Origin: Nitrospirillum amazonense
GTDB lineage: Bacteria > Pseudomonadota > Alphaproteobacteria > Azospirillales > Azospirillaceae
Length of the DNA: 64,000 nucleotides
Assembly: GCF_007828035.1 (NCBI RefSeq)
Contig: NZ_VITV01000009.1
Span: 1-64,000 of the forward strand
Reading direction: 5' to 3'
Below the pieces are notes generated by a model. It was not told the origin of the DNA. It saw nothing but the letters and a program-made list of their open reading frames with translations, and searched no databases. Position numbers and translations under genes: made by a program. Shown here piece by piece: positions 43,017-51,988 of the stretch (positions are counted from its first letter, which is position 1; each line of letters opens with the position of its first letter).

Positions 43017-44285
43017 TCAGCGCAGTGAGCGGAAGGCGGCGCGCACCTCGGCCGTGAACAGCTCGGGCTGTTCCCACGAGGCGAAATGGCCGCCGTTGCT
43101 GGCCTCGCTGAAGTAGACCAGGTTGTGGTAGCAGCGTTCTGCCCAGGTCTTGGGCGCGCGGTAAATCTCACCGGGGAAGACGGTGACGGCGACCGGCAGC
43201 GTCTTGATGTCGAAGGCGTTGAAGTTGTTGGAGTGGTCTTCCCAATAGATGCGCGCGGCCGAAGCCCCGGTGCGGGTCAGCCAGTAGAGGGAGATGTCGT
43301 CCAGCATCTCCTCCCGCGTCAGCACGCGTTCCGGCTGGCCGCCGCTGTAGGTCCAGGTCGCGAACTTGTCGTACATCCAAGCGGCCAGGCCGGCCGGACT
43401 GTCCAGCAGGGAATAGCCGATGGTCTGCGGCCGCGTGACCATCATGTCGGCGTAGCCGGAGCTGTCGCGGTAGAAGGTCTCCAGCGCGTCGAACGCCGCC
43501 CGCTCCTGGGGCGTGAGCGTGGCTGGGGCCGGTCCGCCAGCCTTCAGGATGGCCGCGATCTCCGCCGGCACCGTGGCGGGCATGTTGAGATGGATGGCCA
43601 TCAGGCCGGGCACGTCTTGCCGCGCCATGCGCTGCGAAATGACGGAGCCGCAGTCGCCGCCCTGGGAAACGTAACGCTCATAGCCCAGGCGGCGCATCAG
43701 CGTGCCCCAGGCACGGCCGACACGGTCGGACCCCCAGCCTTTGCCCGAGGGCTTGCCCGAAAAGCCGAAACCGGGAATGGAGGGGATGACCAGGTGGAAG
43801 GCGTCGTCGGCGCTGCCGCCGTGAGCCATGGGGTTGGTCAGCGGGTCGATGACCTTCAGGAATTCCAGGATGGACCCCGGCCAGCCATGGGTCATGATCA
43901 TGGGCAGGGCCTTGGGATGCCGGGACTTCACATGAATGAAGTGGATGTCCAGCCCGTCGATCTCGGTGATGAACATGGGCAGGGCGTTCAGCTTGGCCTC
44001 AAGTTTGCGCCAGTCGTAATCCGTGCCCCAGGTGCGCAGCAGCGACTGCATGGTGGCCAGCCGGACCCCCTGGCTGTCGTCGGGCACGGTCTCGGCCTCG
44101 GGCCAGATGGTGGCGTTGACCCGCCGCTTCATCTCGGCCAGCGCCTCATCCGGGATCTGGACCTTGAACGGGCGGATGGCCGCGTCGCCCGTGGCGGCCC
44201 TCACCGCGCCGGGCAGGGCGCCAAAGGCGCCGGCCGCCGCCGTGGCGGCCAGGAAATGACGGCGTGTCGCCGGGGGGAAATTCAT
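43017..44285 (-). CDS. Tat-exported epoxide hydrolase (N-terminal EHN domain type)
   Basis: 422 residues. Twin-arginine leader TRRHFLAATAAAGAFGALPG, then the EHN domain (about 37-145, FKVQIPDEALAEMKRRV and WRKLEAKLNALP), then an alpha/beta hydrolase core with MTHGWPGS, PSIPGFGFSG and nucleophile elbow GGDCGS (Asp about 216). The C-terminus has the His region GGHFASWEQP. It is the first gene of the hydrolase operon. Expected reaction: epoxide hydrolysis; substrate unknown. Confidence 0.88.
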   Translation of the reverse strand: MNFPPATRRHFLAATAAAGAFGALPGAVRAATGDAAIRPFKVQIPDEALAEMKRRVNATIWPEAETVPDDSQGVRLATMQSLLRTWGTDYDWRKLEAKLNALPMFITEIDGLDIHFIHVKSRHPKALPMIMTHGWPGSILEFLKVIDPLTNPMAHGGSADDAFHLVIPSIPGFGFSGKPSGKGWGSDRVGRAWGTLMRRLGYERYVSQGGDCGSVISQRMARQDVPGLMAIHLNMPATVPAEIAAILKAGGPAPATLTPQERAAFDALETFYRDSSGYADMMVTRPQTIGYSLLDSPAGLAAWMYDKFATWTYSGGQPERVLTREEMLDDISLYWLTRTGASAARIYWEDHSNNFNAFDIKTLPVAVTVFPGEIYRAPKTWAERCYHNLVYFSEASNGGHFASWEQPELFTAEVRAAFRSLR

Positions 44286-44359
44286 CGATCGCTTCCCTTT
44301 TCCGCAGAGGATAGTCCCACGGCGAAATCAGTAAGCGAGAGACGGGCGCCCCGCCTGTT

Positions 44360-44371
44360 ATGGCTTGTGAT
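44360..44371 (+). promoter_or_regulatory. ATGGCTTGTGAT motif upstream of the epoxide-hydrolase-like gene
   Basis: Third and weakest copy of the AGGCCTTGTGAG-type element (9 of 12 against 38575-38586), with the same preceding GTTA, 75 bp upstream of the hydrolase start. It lies between the hydrolase operon and the GntR stop. Confidence 0.3.
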
Positions 44372-44429
44372 GCGGTATTGGCGGCTGTCAGCCGCGCCCC
44401 CGGTTAGCCCACAGATCGGCGAACAGGCG

Positions 44430-45155
44430 TCATTCGCAGCGCAGGTCGCTCACGAATTCATAGCGGTCGCCACGATAGGCCGAGCGCGTGAATTCCACCG
44501 GCGTGCCATCACCCAGGCGGGTCACGCGTTCGATGCGCAGCACCTCGGCGTTCTCCCTGACGGAGAAGATACCGGCCTCCGTCGGCGTGGCGAGCGAGGC
44601 GCGGATGCGCTGCTGGCCCTTCACCGGACGATAGCCGTGGGCGCCCAGGGCCTCGTACAGGGAATCGCCCAGTTCCTCCAGCGCTGGCAGAAAGCGCGCC
44701 GGCACCACCGCATGCTCTATGGCCAGCGGTTCCCCATCCGACAGGCGGATGCGGCTCAGCCGCGCCACCTTGGTCACCACCGGGATCTCCAGCATGGCTG
44801 CCTCATCCTCCGTGGGGCTGGCGTAGGCCTTCATCATCCAGATGACACCGGGCTTGTCGCCGCGCCGGCGGGCATCGTCGCTGAAGCCGCTGAGGAAGGC
44901 CGGGGCCTCTATCCGCGGCGCCACGAAGGTGCCCGATCCGTGCTTGCGGAACAGCAGCCCTTCCTCGATCAGCTTGTCGATGGCCTTGCGGATCGTCACC
45001 CGCGACATGCCGGTCAGGTCGCTGAGATTGCGTTCCGACGGCAGGGCGTTGCCGGGGTCGATACCGCCCGAGGCGATCTGTTCCCGCAGTTTCCGCGCGA
45101 GCTGCAAATAGATCGGGGTGCTGTCGTCGGGCTGGGGGGCCAGTTTATCGCGCAT
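44430..45155 (-). CDS. GntR/HutC family regulator of the amino-sugar operon
   Basis: 241 residues. The winged helix (about 12-82) carries PIYLQLARKLREQIASG and LPSERNLSDLTGMSRVTIRKAID. The UTRA ligand domain (about 95-235) ends with VEFTRSAYRGDRYEFVSDLR. HutC members often sense phosphorylated amino sugars (NagR/DasR type). It is the last gene of the receptor-symporter-MurQ operon, so it probably controls that operon with MurNAc-6P or GlcNAc-6P as ligand (inference). The ATG at 45155 is preferred to a TTG six codons earlier; neither has a clear ribosome site. Confidence 0.87.
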   Translation of the reverse strand: MRDKLAPQPDDSTPIYLQLARKLREQIASGGIDPGNALPSERNLSDLTGMSRVTIRKAIDKLIEEGLLFRKHGSGTFVAPRIEAPAFLSGFSDDARRRGDKPGVIWMMKAYASPTEDEAAMLEIPVVTKVARLSRIRLSDGEPLAIEHAVVPARFLPALEELGDSLYEALGAHGYRPVKGQQRIRASLATPTEAGIFSVRENAEVLRIERVTRLGDGTPVEFTRSAYRGDRYEFVSDLRCE

Positions 45156-45191
45156 CGGGATCACATATCGCAAAAATGGGGAGATTACACG

Positions 45192-46076
45192 TCAAAGGGG
45201 GCCGTGGGCCAAGGCCGACTTCAGGTCTTTGGGATACAGGGTCAAGAGTGCGTCGGCCTCCGCCGGGGGGCGGCCCGAAGCGACAAGGACGGCCTTGCGG
45301 ATGTTATAGTCCGAAACCTTCAGCGCGTCCTCCGCCTCTACTTCGGAGACACCCGTCAATTCCTGTACGATACCGCAGGCACGGCGCGCCAGCTTTTCGT
45401 TGGAAACACGCATGTCCACCATCAGGCCGCGATAGACCAGCCCTAGTCTTAGCATCATTGTCGTGGATAAAAGGTTAAGGACCACCTTCTGCGCCGTGCC
45501 CGCCTTCATGCGGGTGGAGCCGGCGATGGGCTCGCCCCCCGTCTCCGCCAGGATGGGGTGGTCGCTGGCGTTCAACAGGATGCTGCCGGGGTTGTTGGCG
45601 ATGCCGATGGTGAGGGCGCCGGCGGCCCGCGCCGCCTCGATGCCCGCCACGGTGAACGGCGTGCGGCCGCTGGCGGCGACACCGATGGCGACGTCGTGGG
45701 GACCGAGGGCCGCCGCCGCAATCTGGGCGCGGGCGTCGGCCTCATCATCCTCCGCCCCCTCCACGCTTTCCGTCACGGCCAGGGTGCCGCCGGCCAGCAC
45801 GAACACCAGGCGGTCGGCCGGCCAATTATAGGTGGGGGTCAGTTCCACACCGTCCTGTACCGCGATGCGGCCGGAGGTACCGGCACCCATGTAGACGATG
45901 CGCCCCCCGTCACGCAGCCGCTCGGCAGCTGCCTCGCTGGCGGCGGCGATGCGGTCCAGCTGGCCGTAAACGGAGGACACGGCGGCGAGCTGGCCCTCCA
46001 GCATCGCCTCCAGCGCGACCTTGGTCGGCCATTCGGCGATCTCGACGAAGCGTCGGCCGTAGGTTTCGGTGGACAT
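45192..46076 (-). CDS. murQ: N-acetylmuramic acid 6-phosphate etherase MurQ
   Basis: 294 residues, normal length. It splits the lactyl ether of MurNAc-6-phosphate to give GlcNAc-6-phosphate and D-lactate in the cytoplasm. SIS-fold marks are VYMGAGTSGRIA (about 62-72), the catalytic Glu about 79 in VELTPTYN, VEGAEDDE, GVAASGRTPF and STRMKAGTAQKVVLN. GGAG precedes the ATG by 6 bp. Its start directly follows the symporter stop (TGAATG). With AnmK at 54791 it would form the two-step anhydro-MurNAc recovery route. Confidence 0.95.
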   Translation of the reverse strand: MSTETYGRRFVEIAEWPTKVALEAMLEGQLAAVSSVYGQLDRIAAASEAAAERLRDGGRIVYMGAGTSGRIAVQDGVELTPTYNWPADRLVFVLAGGTLAVTESVEGAEDDEADARAQIAAAALGPHDVAIGVAASGRTPFTVAGIEAARAAGALTIGIANNPGSILLNASDHPILAETGGEPIAGSTRMKAGTAQKVVLNLLSTTMMLRLGLVYRGLMVDMRVSNEKLARRACGIVQELTGVSEVEAEDALKVSDYNIRKAVLVASGRPPAEADALLTLYPKDLKSALAHGPL

Positions 46077-47663
46077 TCAAATCTCCTGAAGGCGCGCGCG
46101 CCGCGTGGCGCCATCCGTCTGGCGGACGGCGCGCCCGCACGCGCATAGGGCGAAGGCGGCCAGCGTTCCCACGCACAGCTGCCACGGAAAGGCGAGGTTC
46201 TGGAGGCCCGCCGGCAGGGACAGGGCCCGGGCCACGGCCGGCTGCAAGGCCAGCACGACGAGGAAGCCGCCGGCCAGCGCCACCATGACCGAGACGCTGG
46301 AGCCCCGGTTGGTGAACAGGGCGGTGAAATAGACGCCCAGCAGGCCGGCGTAGGCGAAGTTCATGACCGACAGCACGAAGTCCAGCAGCGGCGCCCGCGT
46401 GTAGTGCTGCCAGTAGTAGGAGCCGATGGCCATGACCAGCGTCGCGGCGCTGACCGCCGCCATGCCGAAGCGTCCGGCCATGACGTAATGGTGTTCACCG
46501 GCCTGGTGCCGGGCGGCGTGCCAGGGGCGGTAGAAATCCTGGATCAGCACCGACGACATGGCGTTCAACGCCGACATGGTGGTACCCACGGCCGTGGCGA
46601 TGACGCCGATGGCCATCATGCCGCGGATGCCGGCCGGCGCCTCCGTCAGGATGAAGTGCATGAGGACGGTGATGTCCTCGCCCTGGAAGGCGCGGGCGGG
46701 GCCGGCGCCGGCCGCCGCGGGCCCGCGATAGAACAGGTAGAGCAGGCTGCCGATGGCGATGAACAGCCAGACGATGGGGATGGCGGCGGCGATGGACAGG
46801 TACAGGCCCTTGGCGCTGGTGCGCGCGTCACGGCAGGCCAGCAGGCGCTGCGTCGTGTCCTGGTCTAGCGCATAGTTGCCGATGAACAGCAGCACGATGC
46901 CGGTCAGCGACGCCCACAGGCTGAAGGGGGCGGAGAGGCTGGCCGTCAGGTCGAACAGGCGCAGCTTGTCATGCCCGCCCTGGGCCCCATCCGGGGCTGC
47001 CGACAGGGCCTGGATCATGTCTCCCAGCGGCATGTCCAGGCGGTGCAGCAGCAGCAGCGTGATGCCGATGGCGGCGCCGACATAGACGATGAACTGCAGC
47101 AGGTCGATCCAGACGATGGCCTTCAGCCCCTTGTGAAAGGCGAAAAGGAAGGACGCCAGGATGAGGAAGGCAGACGCGACGGACACATTGGCCGCCGTGA
47201 CGGTGCCAAAGATGATCATGGCCACGGCGATGGCCGCCAGATACAGGCGGGCGCCGCCGGCGATGATGCGGCCCACCAGGAACATGCCGCCCGCCGCCTT
47301 CATGGCCGCCGCGCCGAAACGGCGGCCCAGCAGTTCATACACCGTGGTGACGTTCTGGGCGTAGAAACGCGGGATGAAGACATGGGCGACGATCACCACC
47401 GCCAGGAAGGCGCCGAGGAAGGTGCTGAGATAGGTGAAATCGCCGCGATAGCCGAAGTCGGGGCCGCCCAGGAAGGTGGCGGCGGACTGGGTCGTGGCCA
47501 GGACCGAGATGGCGGCCAGCCAGGCCGGAACCTGTCCCGACGCCAGGAAATAATCCCGGGCGTCACCGCTGTCCTGCCGGTTGACGGCGTAGCCTACGCC
47601 GGCGATGGCCAGGAAATACAGGCCCACGACCGCCCAGTCCAAGCCGGAGAAAGCGCCACTCAT
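46077..47663 (-). CDS. Sodium:solute symporter (SSS family)
   Basis: 528 residues with about 13 membrane segments: GLDWAVVGLYFLAIAGVGY at the N-terminus, RDYFLASGQVPAWLAAISVLATTQSAATFLG (split by description) and GYRGDFTYLS as in sialate/solute symporters. The ATG at 47663 follows GGGGGTGG. It lies between a TonB receptor and MurQ, so the solute is probably MurNAc, anhydro-MurNAc or a muropeptide sugar. That would be a PTS-independent uptake route, requiring a cytoplasmic kinase such as AnmK or the BadF-type kinase. Confidence 0.88.
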   Translation of the reverse strand: MSGAFSGLDWAVVGLYFLAIAGVGYAVNRQDSGDARDYFLASGQVPAWLAAISVLATTQSAATFLGGPDFGYRGDFTYLSTFLGAFLAVVIVAHVFIPRFYAQNVTTVYELLGRRFGAAAMKAAGGMFLVGRIIAGGARLYLAAIAVAMIIFGTVTAANVSVASAFLILASFLFAFHKGLKAIVWIDLLQFIVYVGAAIGITLLLLHRLDMPLGDMIQALSAAPDGAQGGHDKLRLFDLTASLSAPFSLWASLTGIVLLFIGNYALDQDTTQRLLACRDARTSAKGLYLSIAAAIPIVWLFIAIGSLLYLFYRGPAAAGAGPARAFQGEDITVLMHFILTEAPAGIRGMMAIGVIATAVGTTMSALNAMSSVLIQDFYRPWHAARHQAGEHHYVMAGRFGMAAVSAATLVMAIGSYYWQHYTRAPLLDFVLSVMNFAYAGLLGVYFTALFTNRGSSVSVMVALAGGFLVVLALQPAVARALSLPAGLQNLAFPWQLCVGTLAAFALCACGRAVRQTDGATRRARLQEI

Positions 47664-47759
47664 ACCACCCCCAAAACCTTTTTCCCCCCGATGCGGGAGA
47701 CCCTTCGATTCGCGGCCGCCGGCGGGCACCACCAGATGGCGATGCCCGCCAACTTCCCC

Positions 47760-50492
47760 TTACTGGCGGAACGTCAGCGCGATGGAGAACACGCGGCCCT
47801 CGACATTGTAGGTGTCGGGGAAGGTGTTGAACACGCCGCCGGCGACGAAGGGCGGGTCCTTGTCCAGGATGTTCTGGATGCCGCCGGACACCGAGATGTC
47901 CTTGGTCAGCTTGTACGAGCCCGTCAGGTCGAAGTAGTTCTGCGCCGCGATGGTGCCGTTCTGCCCCGGGGCGCTGTTGCGCACGGAGCCGATGCGCGTC
48001 CAGGCCAGGCGGACCATGGCGTCATCGAACAACCAGCTGACGCTGGCGTTGTGGCGGTAGTCCGGCTGCACCAGCGTGGTGCCGTCGCTGGAGCAGGTGG
48101 CACCGTAGGTGCCGGCGCATTCCAGGGTGGCCACGGCGGCGTTGGGCTGGAACAGGTATGTGGAAACGATATTGGCCTGGTAGGCGAACTGCAGGCCAGC
48201 ACCAGGCAGCCAGTCCGGCTCCACGAAGTAGGTCATGCCGATGTCGAAACCCTTCTGGTCCAGCAGGCCCAGGTTCTGGTTGTTGACGTAGGCGTTCGCC
48301 AGGTGGCCGTTGGTCGGGTTGCGCGACACCAGCTTGCACAGCGGGTTGTTGGCCGTCGGGTTGGTGATGTAGCAGCTGGTCAGGGCGTTGACCGGCTGAA
48401 TGACGCCGATCGCCCCGGTCAGGTTCAGCTGGTAATAGTCCACCGTGATGTTCAGGTGGGGGATGAAGGTGGGGGTGATGACCGCCCCGATGGTCTTGGT
48501 CTGGCCGGTTTCCGGCTGGATGTTGGCATTGCCGCCGTAGAAATATTGGCCCTCAAGGTATGACGGCGCGAAGGAGTTGGTGGAGCCCACCGCCGGCGCG
48601 CCGAAGCGGGCGCACTGGGCGGCGTTGCCGGTGCCCAGCACGCAAGGATCGCCGGCGTAGCGCGGCGCCAGGCGGGCCACCGTCACCAGGTTGTTGAACG
48701 GCAGGGACGAGGTGGCGGCCGCGTATTCGCTGAAGTTCGGCGTGCGGATGACGCGCTGCATGGTACCGCGGAAGCGGATGTTGTCATCCACCGTCCAGGT
48801 GAATTCGCCCTTGGGCGTGCCGTCGGCCCCCCACAGCGAGTACTCGGAGTAGCGATAGGCGCCGCCGACGTCGAAGCCCTTGATCAGCGGCAGGTCCTTC
48901 AGGACCGGCACCAGCAATTCGCCGTAGATTTCCTTGACGTCGAAGCTGCCGCTGTAGGCGGCCTGCACACCCTGGCGGAAGGTGTTGCCTGTCAGCAGGG
49001 CGGAATCCTGCGTGTAGTTGCCGGTCTCGTTGCGGTACTCATAGCCCAGCGAGAAGCCCACCGGGCCCGCCGGCAGGGAGAACAGGTCGGCCGAGGTGCC
49101 ACTCAGCACGCCCGAACCGATCAGTTGCTCGCGGGTACGATGGAAGGCATCGAAGGTCAGGCCCAGCTGCTTCACGCTGGACTGGTTGGGACCGAAGAAG
49201 TCGATGGTGTTGGCCAGCGAGGCGACATTGTTCACGCCGGCGGCGCTGGTGACCAGGCCATCACCGGTGATGGGCGAGTCCTCGGTGGAACGGCCGTACT
49301 GCACATAGGCGTCCCATTTGATGTTCTTGGTGATGTCGCCGCGCAGGCCGGTCTGGATCTGCTCCGTCTCGCGATCGGTGTGATAGGTGATCAGGCCCAG
49401 CTCGGCCAGCGACCGGGTGATGCGCATCTGCGCCGTGCCGTTGACGAAGGTCAGCTGGTTGGCGATCTGCGGCGTCAGGAAGGGGTTGTTCTGGCTGATG
49501 GAAACGACCTGGTCGATGGAGGGCGGATTGGGGCCGGGCGTGCCCGACTCCTCCGTCTTCGCGCGGGTGTACATGGCGCGGCCGTAGAGTTCGACATTGT
49601 CGAACAGGTCATAGTGGTAAAGGGCAGTGGCGTTGTAACGGTTCAGCGGCTCGATCAGCGGGTATTCGCTGCTGATGTTCGAGGTGGCGGACGGGCTGGT
49701 GGTGAATTGGCCACTGGAATCAAAGCCGAATTTGCGCCCGCTGGCCACGTCGGTGAAGACGCCGCCCACATTGGGGATGGTGCTGGCCGGCGTCAGCGCC
49801 CATTTGCGCGACCCGGAATCCACCTCATCCCGCTTGGTGTAGTTCAGGGCCACGACGACATGGCCGCGCCCGTTGTTGATGTTGCCGCCGAAGGTCAGGT
49901 CGGCACCGTATTCGGAGCCGCCATGCTGGGCGCTGCGGTCCGTGACCGTGCCCTCGATGCCCTCGAAATCGCGGTCCAGGATGAAGTTGACCACGCCGGC
50001 CACGGCGTCGGCGCCGTAGACCGCCGCCGCACCGCCGGTCAGCACATCCACCCGTTTGATCAGCGCCACCGGGATGCTACCGACATCGACGGAATTGCGG
50101 AAGCTGAACGGGGTCGCGCGGGTGCCGTCGATCAGCACCAGCGACCGGCTCTGCCCGAAGTTGCGCAGGTCGAAGACCTGGGCGCCGAAGGCGTCGCTGC
50201 CCTGGGATGAGGCGCGCACGCCACCCGCCAGCTGCGGCAGCTTGGTGGAGAAATCCTGCACCGTCAGCGCCTGCTGCAGGCGAATATCCTCGGACGAGGT
50301 CGAGGCCACCGGGCTGGCCGCCGTCAGGCTGGGCCGGGGAATGCGCGTGCCCGTCACCACGATCTCTTCCAGGCCGGAATCCGCCGGCTCGGCGCCGGCC
50401 GAGGCGGCGGTTTGCGCGTAGGCGTTGCCGGCCAGCACCGGCAGGAAAAGCAACGGTGCCGCCAGCGCGGCACGCCAATGTTTGTTCCGCAT
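47760..50492 (-). CDS. TonB-dependent receptor of the MurNAc-type operon
   Basis: 910 residues. Signal peptide 1-27 (ends GNAYAQ), TonB-box region LEEIVVTGTRIPRPSL, plug with KRVDVLTGGAAAVYGADAVAGVVNF (split across about 120-150), and barrel end GRVFSIALTFRQ. The ATG at 50492 has GGGG/GGAG upstream. It leads an operon with the SSS symporter, MurQ and GntR, which suggests uptake of cell-wall amino sugars or small muropeptides. Confidence 0.92.
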   Translation of the reverse strand: MRNKHWRAALAAPLLFLPVLAGNAYAQTAASAGAEPADSGLEEIVVTGTRIPRPSLTAASPVASTSSEDIRLQQALTVQDFSTKLPQLAGGVRASSQGSDAFGAQVFDLRNFGQSRSLVLIDGTRATPFSFRNSVDVGSIPVALIKRVDVLTGGAAAVYGADAVAGVVNFILDRDFEGIEGTVTDRSAQHGGSEYGADLTFGGNINNGRGHVVVALNYTKRDEVDSGSRKWALTPASTIPNVGGVFTDVASGRKFGFDSSGQFTTSPSATSNISSEYPLIEPLNRYNATALYHYDLFDNVELYGRAMYTRAKTEESGTPGPNPPSIDQVVSISQNNPFLTPQIANQLTFVNGTAQMRITRSLAELGLITYHTDRETEQIQTGLRGDITKNIKWDAYVQYGRSTEDSPITGDGLVTSAAGVNNVASLANTIDFFGPNQSSVKQLGLTFDAFHRTREQLIGSGVLSGTSADLFSLPAGPVGFSLGYEYRNETGNYTQDSALLTGNTFRQGVQAAYSGSFDVKEIYGELLVPVLKDLPLIKGFDVGGAYRYSEYSLWGADGTPKGEFTWTVDDNIRFRGTMQRVIRTPNFSEYAAATSSLPFNNLVTVARLAPRYAGDPCVLGTGNAAQCARFGAPAVGSTNSFAPSYLEGQYFYGGNANIQPETGQTKTIGAVITPTFIPHLNITVDYYQLNLTGAIGVIQPVNALTSCYITNPTANNPLCKLVSRNPTNGHLANAYVNNQNLGLLDQKGFDIGMTYFVEPDWLPGAGLQFAYQANIVSTYLFQPNAAVATLECAGTYGATCSSDGTTLVQPDYRHNASVSWLFDDAMVRLAWTRIGSVRNSAPGQNGTIAAQNYFDLTGSYKLTKDISVSGGIQNILDKDPPFVAGGVFNTFPDTYNVEGRVFSIALTFRQ

Positions 50493-50518
50493 GCTCCAAG
50501 CCCCCCTGTTTTTTGATC

Positions 50519-50562
50519 GTGGACATACCACTTTGCGGCATATCTCTGGTGAATTAATACCA
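50519..50562 (-). promoter_or_regulatory. Promoter-proximal region with possible GntR sites before the TonB receptor
   Basis: GTGG-ACATA-CCAC (50519-50531) is a short inverted repeat 27 bp before the receptor start. TGGTATTAAT (minus strand, 50553-50562) resembles the TGGT-containing half-sites of HutC/NagR-type regulators and recurs at 57063-57072 before the radical SAM gene. A further TTGGTCTAC occurs at 50685-50693. Which of these the GntR protein uses cannot be decided from sequence. Confidence 0.35.
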
Positions 50563-50718
50563 ATCAAAGCCATCTTACGTCAAGCGCTTCGTTGCAGATT
50601 CCCTACCATGCGAGCAATAAAGCGAAGGGATTCCGGATAGATCTGCGTCGGCAGAGAGAGATGCCCACCAAGGGGTGGACTCTATTGGTCTACATTGACG
50701 CCAGGCACCTAAGACCAG

Positions 50719-51957
50719 TCAGGCCAGCATGTCCCGCGCGGCCAGCAGGGCGTCGGCCAAGCGGTCGATCTCGGCGGGCGTGTTGTACAGCGCGAAGGAG
50801 GCGCGGCAGGTGGCGGTGACACCGAAGCGGGCCAGCAGCGGCTGGGCGCAATGGGTGCCGGCGCGCACGGCGACGCCGAAGCCGTCCAGGATGGTGGCGA
50901 CGTCCAAAGGATGGGCGCCGCCCAGGGTGAAGGCCACGATGGGCCCCTTCTCCGCCGCCGTGCCGATCAGGCGCAGCGAGGGGATGGCGGCCAGACGCCC
51001 TTGCGCGTAGGCCAGCAACCCCGCCTCATGCGCGGCGATGGCGGCAGGCCCCACGCCGCGCAGATAGTCCAGTGCGGCGCCCAAGCCAATGGCCTCGACG
51101 ATGGGCGGGGTCCCGGCCTCGAACCGGTGGGGCGGGTCGGCATAGGTGACGGTGTCGCGTGTCACCTGGCGCACCATCTCGCCCCCGCCCAGCACGGGCG
51201 GCAACCGCCGCAGCCACGCCGCCTTGCCGTAGAGGGCGCCGACGCCGGTGGGGCCGTAGAGCTTGTGACCCGTCAGGACATAGAAATCGACATCCAGGTC
51301 GCGCACGTCCACACCCAGGTGGACGGCCCCTTGGGTGCCATCGGCCAGCACGGGGATGCCCCGGCCGTGGGCCAGGCGCACGATGTCGCGCAGCGGCGTC
51401 ACCGTGCCCAGGACGTTGGACATGTGGGTGATGGCCACCAGCCGCGTCCGGGGCGTCATCGCCCGTTCCACCGCCTCCAGCGCCAGGCCGCCCTCGTCAT
51501 CCACATCCACCCATTTCAGGACGGCGCCATGACGTTCACGCAGGAAATGCCAGGGGATGATGTTGGCGTGATGCTCCATGACCGAGAGCACGATCTCGTC
51601 CCCCGGCTGGATAACCGCCTCGCCAAAGGCGTGAGCCACCAGGTTGATGGCCTCCGTCGCCGATTTGGTGAAGACGATCTCCTCCGCGCTTCCCGCGTTC
51701 AGGAAGGCGCGCACGCTGTCCCGCGCCCGCTCGAACCCGTCCGTCGCCCGGTTGGCCAGGGTGTGGGACCCGCGATGGACATTGGCGTATTCGGCGTAGA
51801 TGGCCTGGGTCATGCGCTCCACCACCACGCGCGGCTTCTGCGCCGAGGCGGCGTTGTCCAGATAGACCAGCGGCCCGCCCTCGACCTCCAGCGACAGGAT
51901 GGGGAAGTCGGCGCGCAGGCGGTCGACGTCGTATGGGGTCGTCACGGTTCCGTCCAT
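50719..51957 (-). CDS. sufS: SufS/CsdA-type cysteine desulfurase (group II)
   Basis: 412 residues. PLP enzyme that takes sulfur from cysteine as an enzyme persulfide. It shows VYLDNAASAQKP, HHANIIPW, the PLP lysine in TGHKLYGPTG (about 225), and RAGTHCAQPL with the active Cys (about 360). GGAGG is 5 bp before the ATG at 51957. It is not in a full suf operon; its partner SufE is at 54330 and MoeB/MoaD are nearby, so it may feed sulfur to MoeB-MoaD as in CsdA-CsdE systems (inference). Confidence 0.9.
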   Translation of the reverse strand: MDGTVTTPYDVDRLRADFPILSLEVEGGPLVYLDNAASAQKPRVVVERMTQAIYAEYANVHRGSHTLANRATDGFERARDSVRAFLNAGSAEEIVFTKSATEAINLVAHAFGEAVIQPGDEIVLSVMEHHANIIPWHFLRERHGAVLKWVDVDDEGGLALEAVERAMTPRTRLVAITHMSNVLGTVTPLRDIVRLAHGRGIPVLADGTQGAVHLGVDVRDLDVDFYVLTGHKLYGPTGVGALYGKAAWLRRLPPVLGGGEMVRQVTRDTVTYADPPHRFEAGTPPIVEAIGLGAALDYLRGVGPAAIAAHEAGLLAYAQGRLAAIPSLRLIGTAAEKGPIVAFTLGGAHPLDVATILDGFGVAVRAGTHCAQPLLARFGVTATCRASFALYNTPAEIDRLADALLAARDMLA

Positions 51958-51988
51958 CACCACCTCCCTTCCCTGGCCCGCTGGCCGT

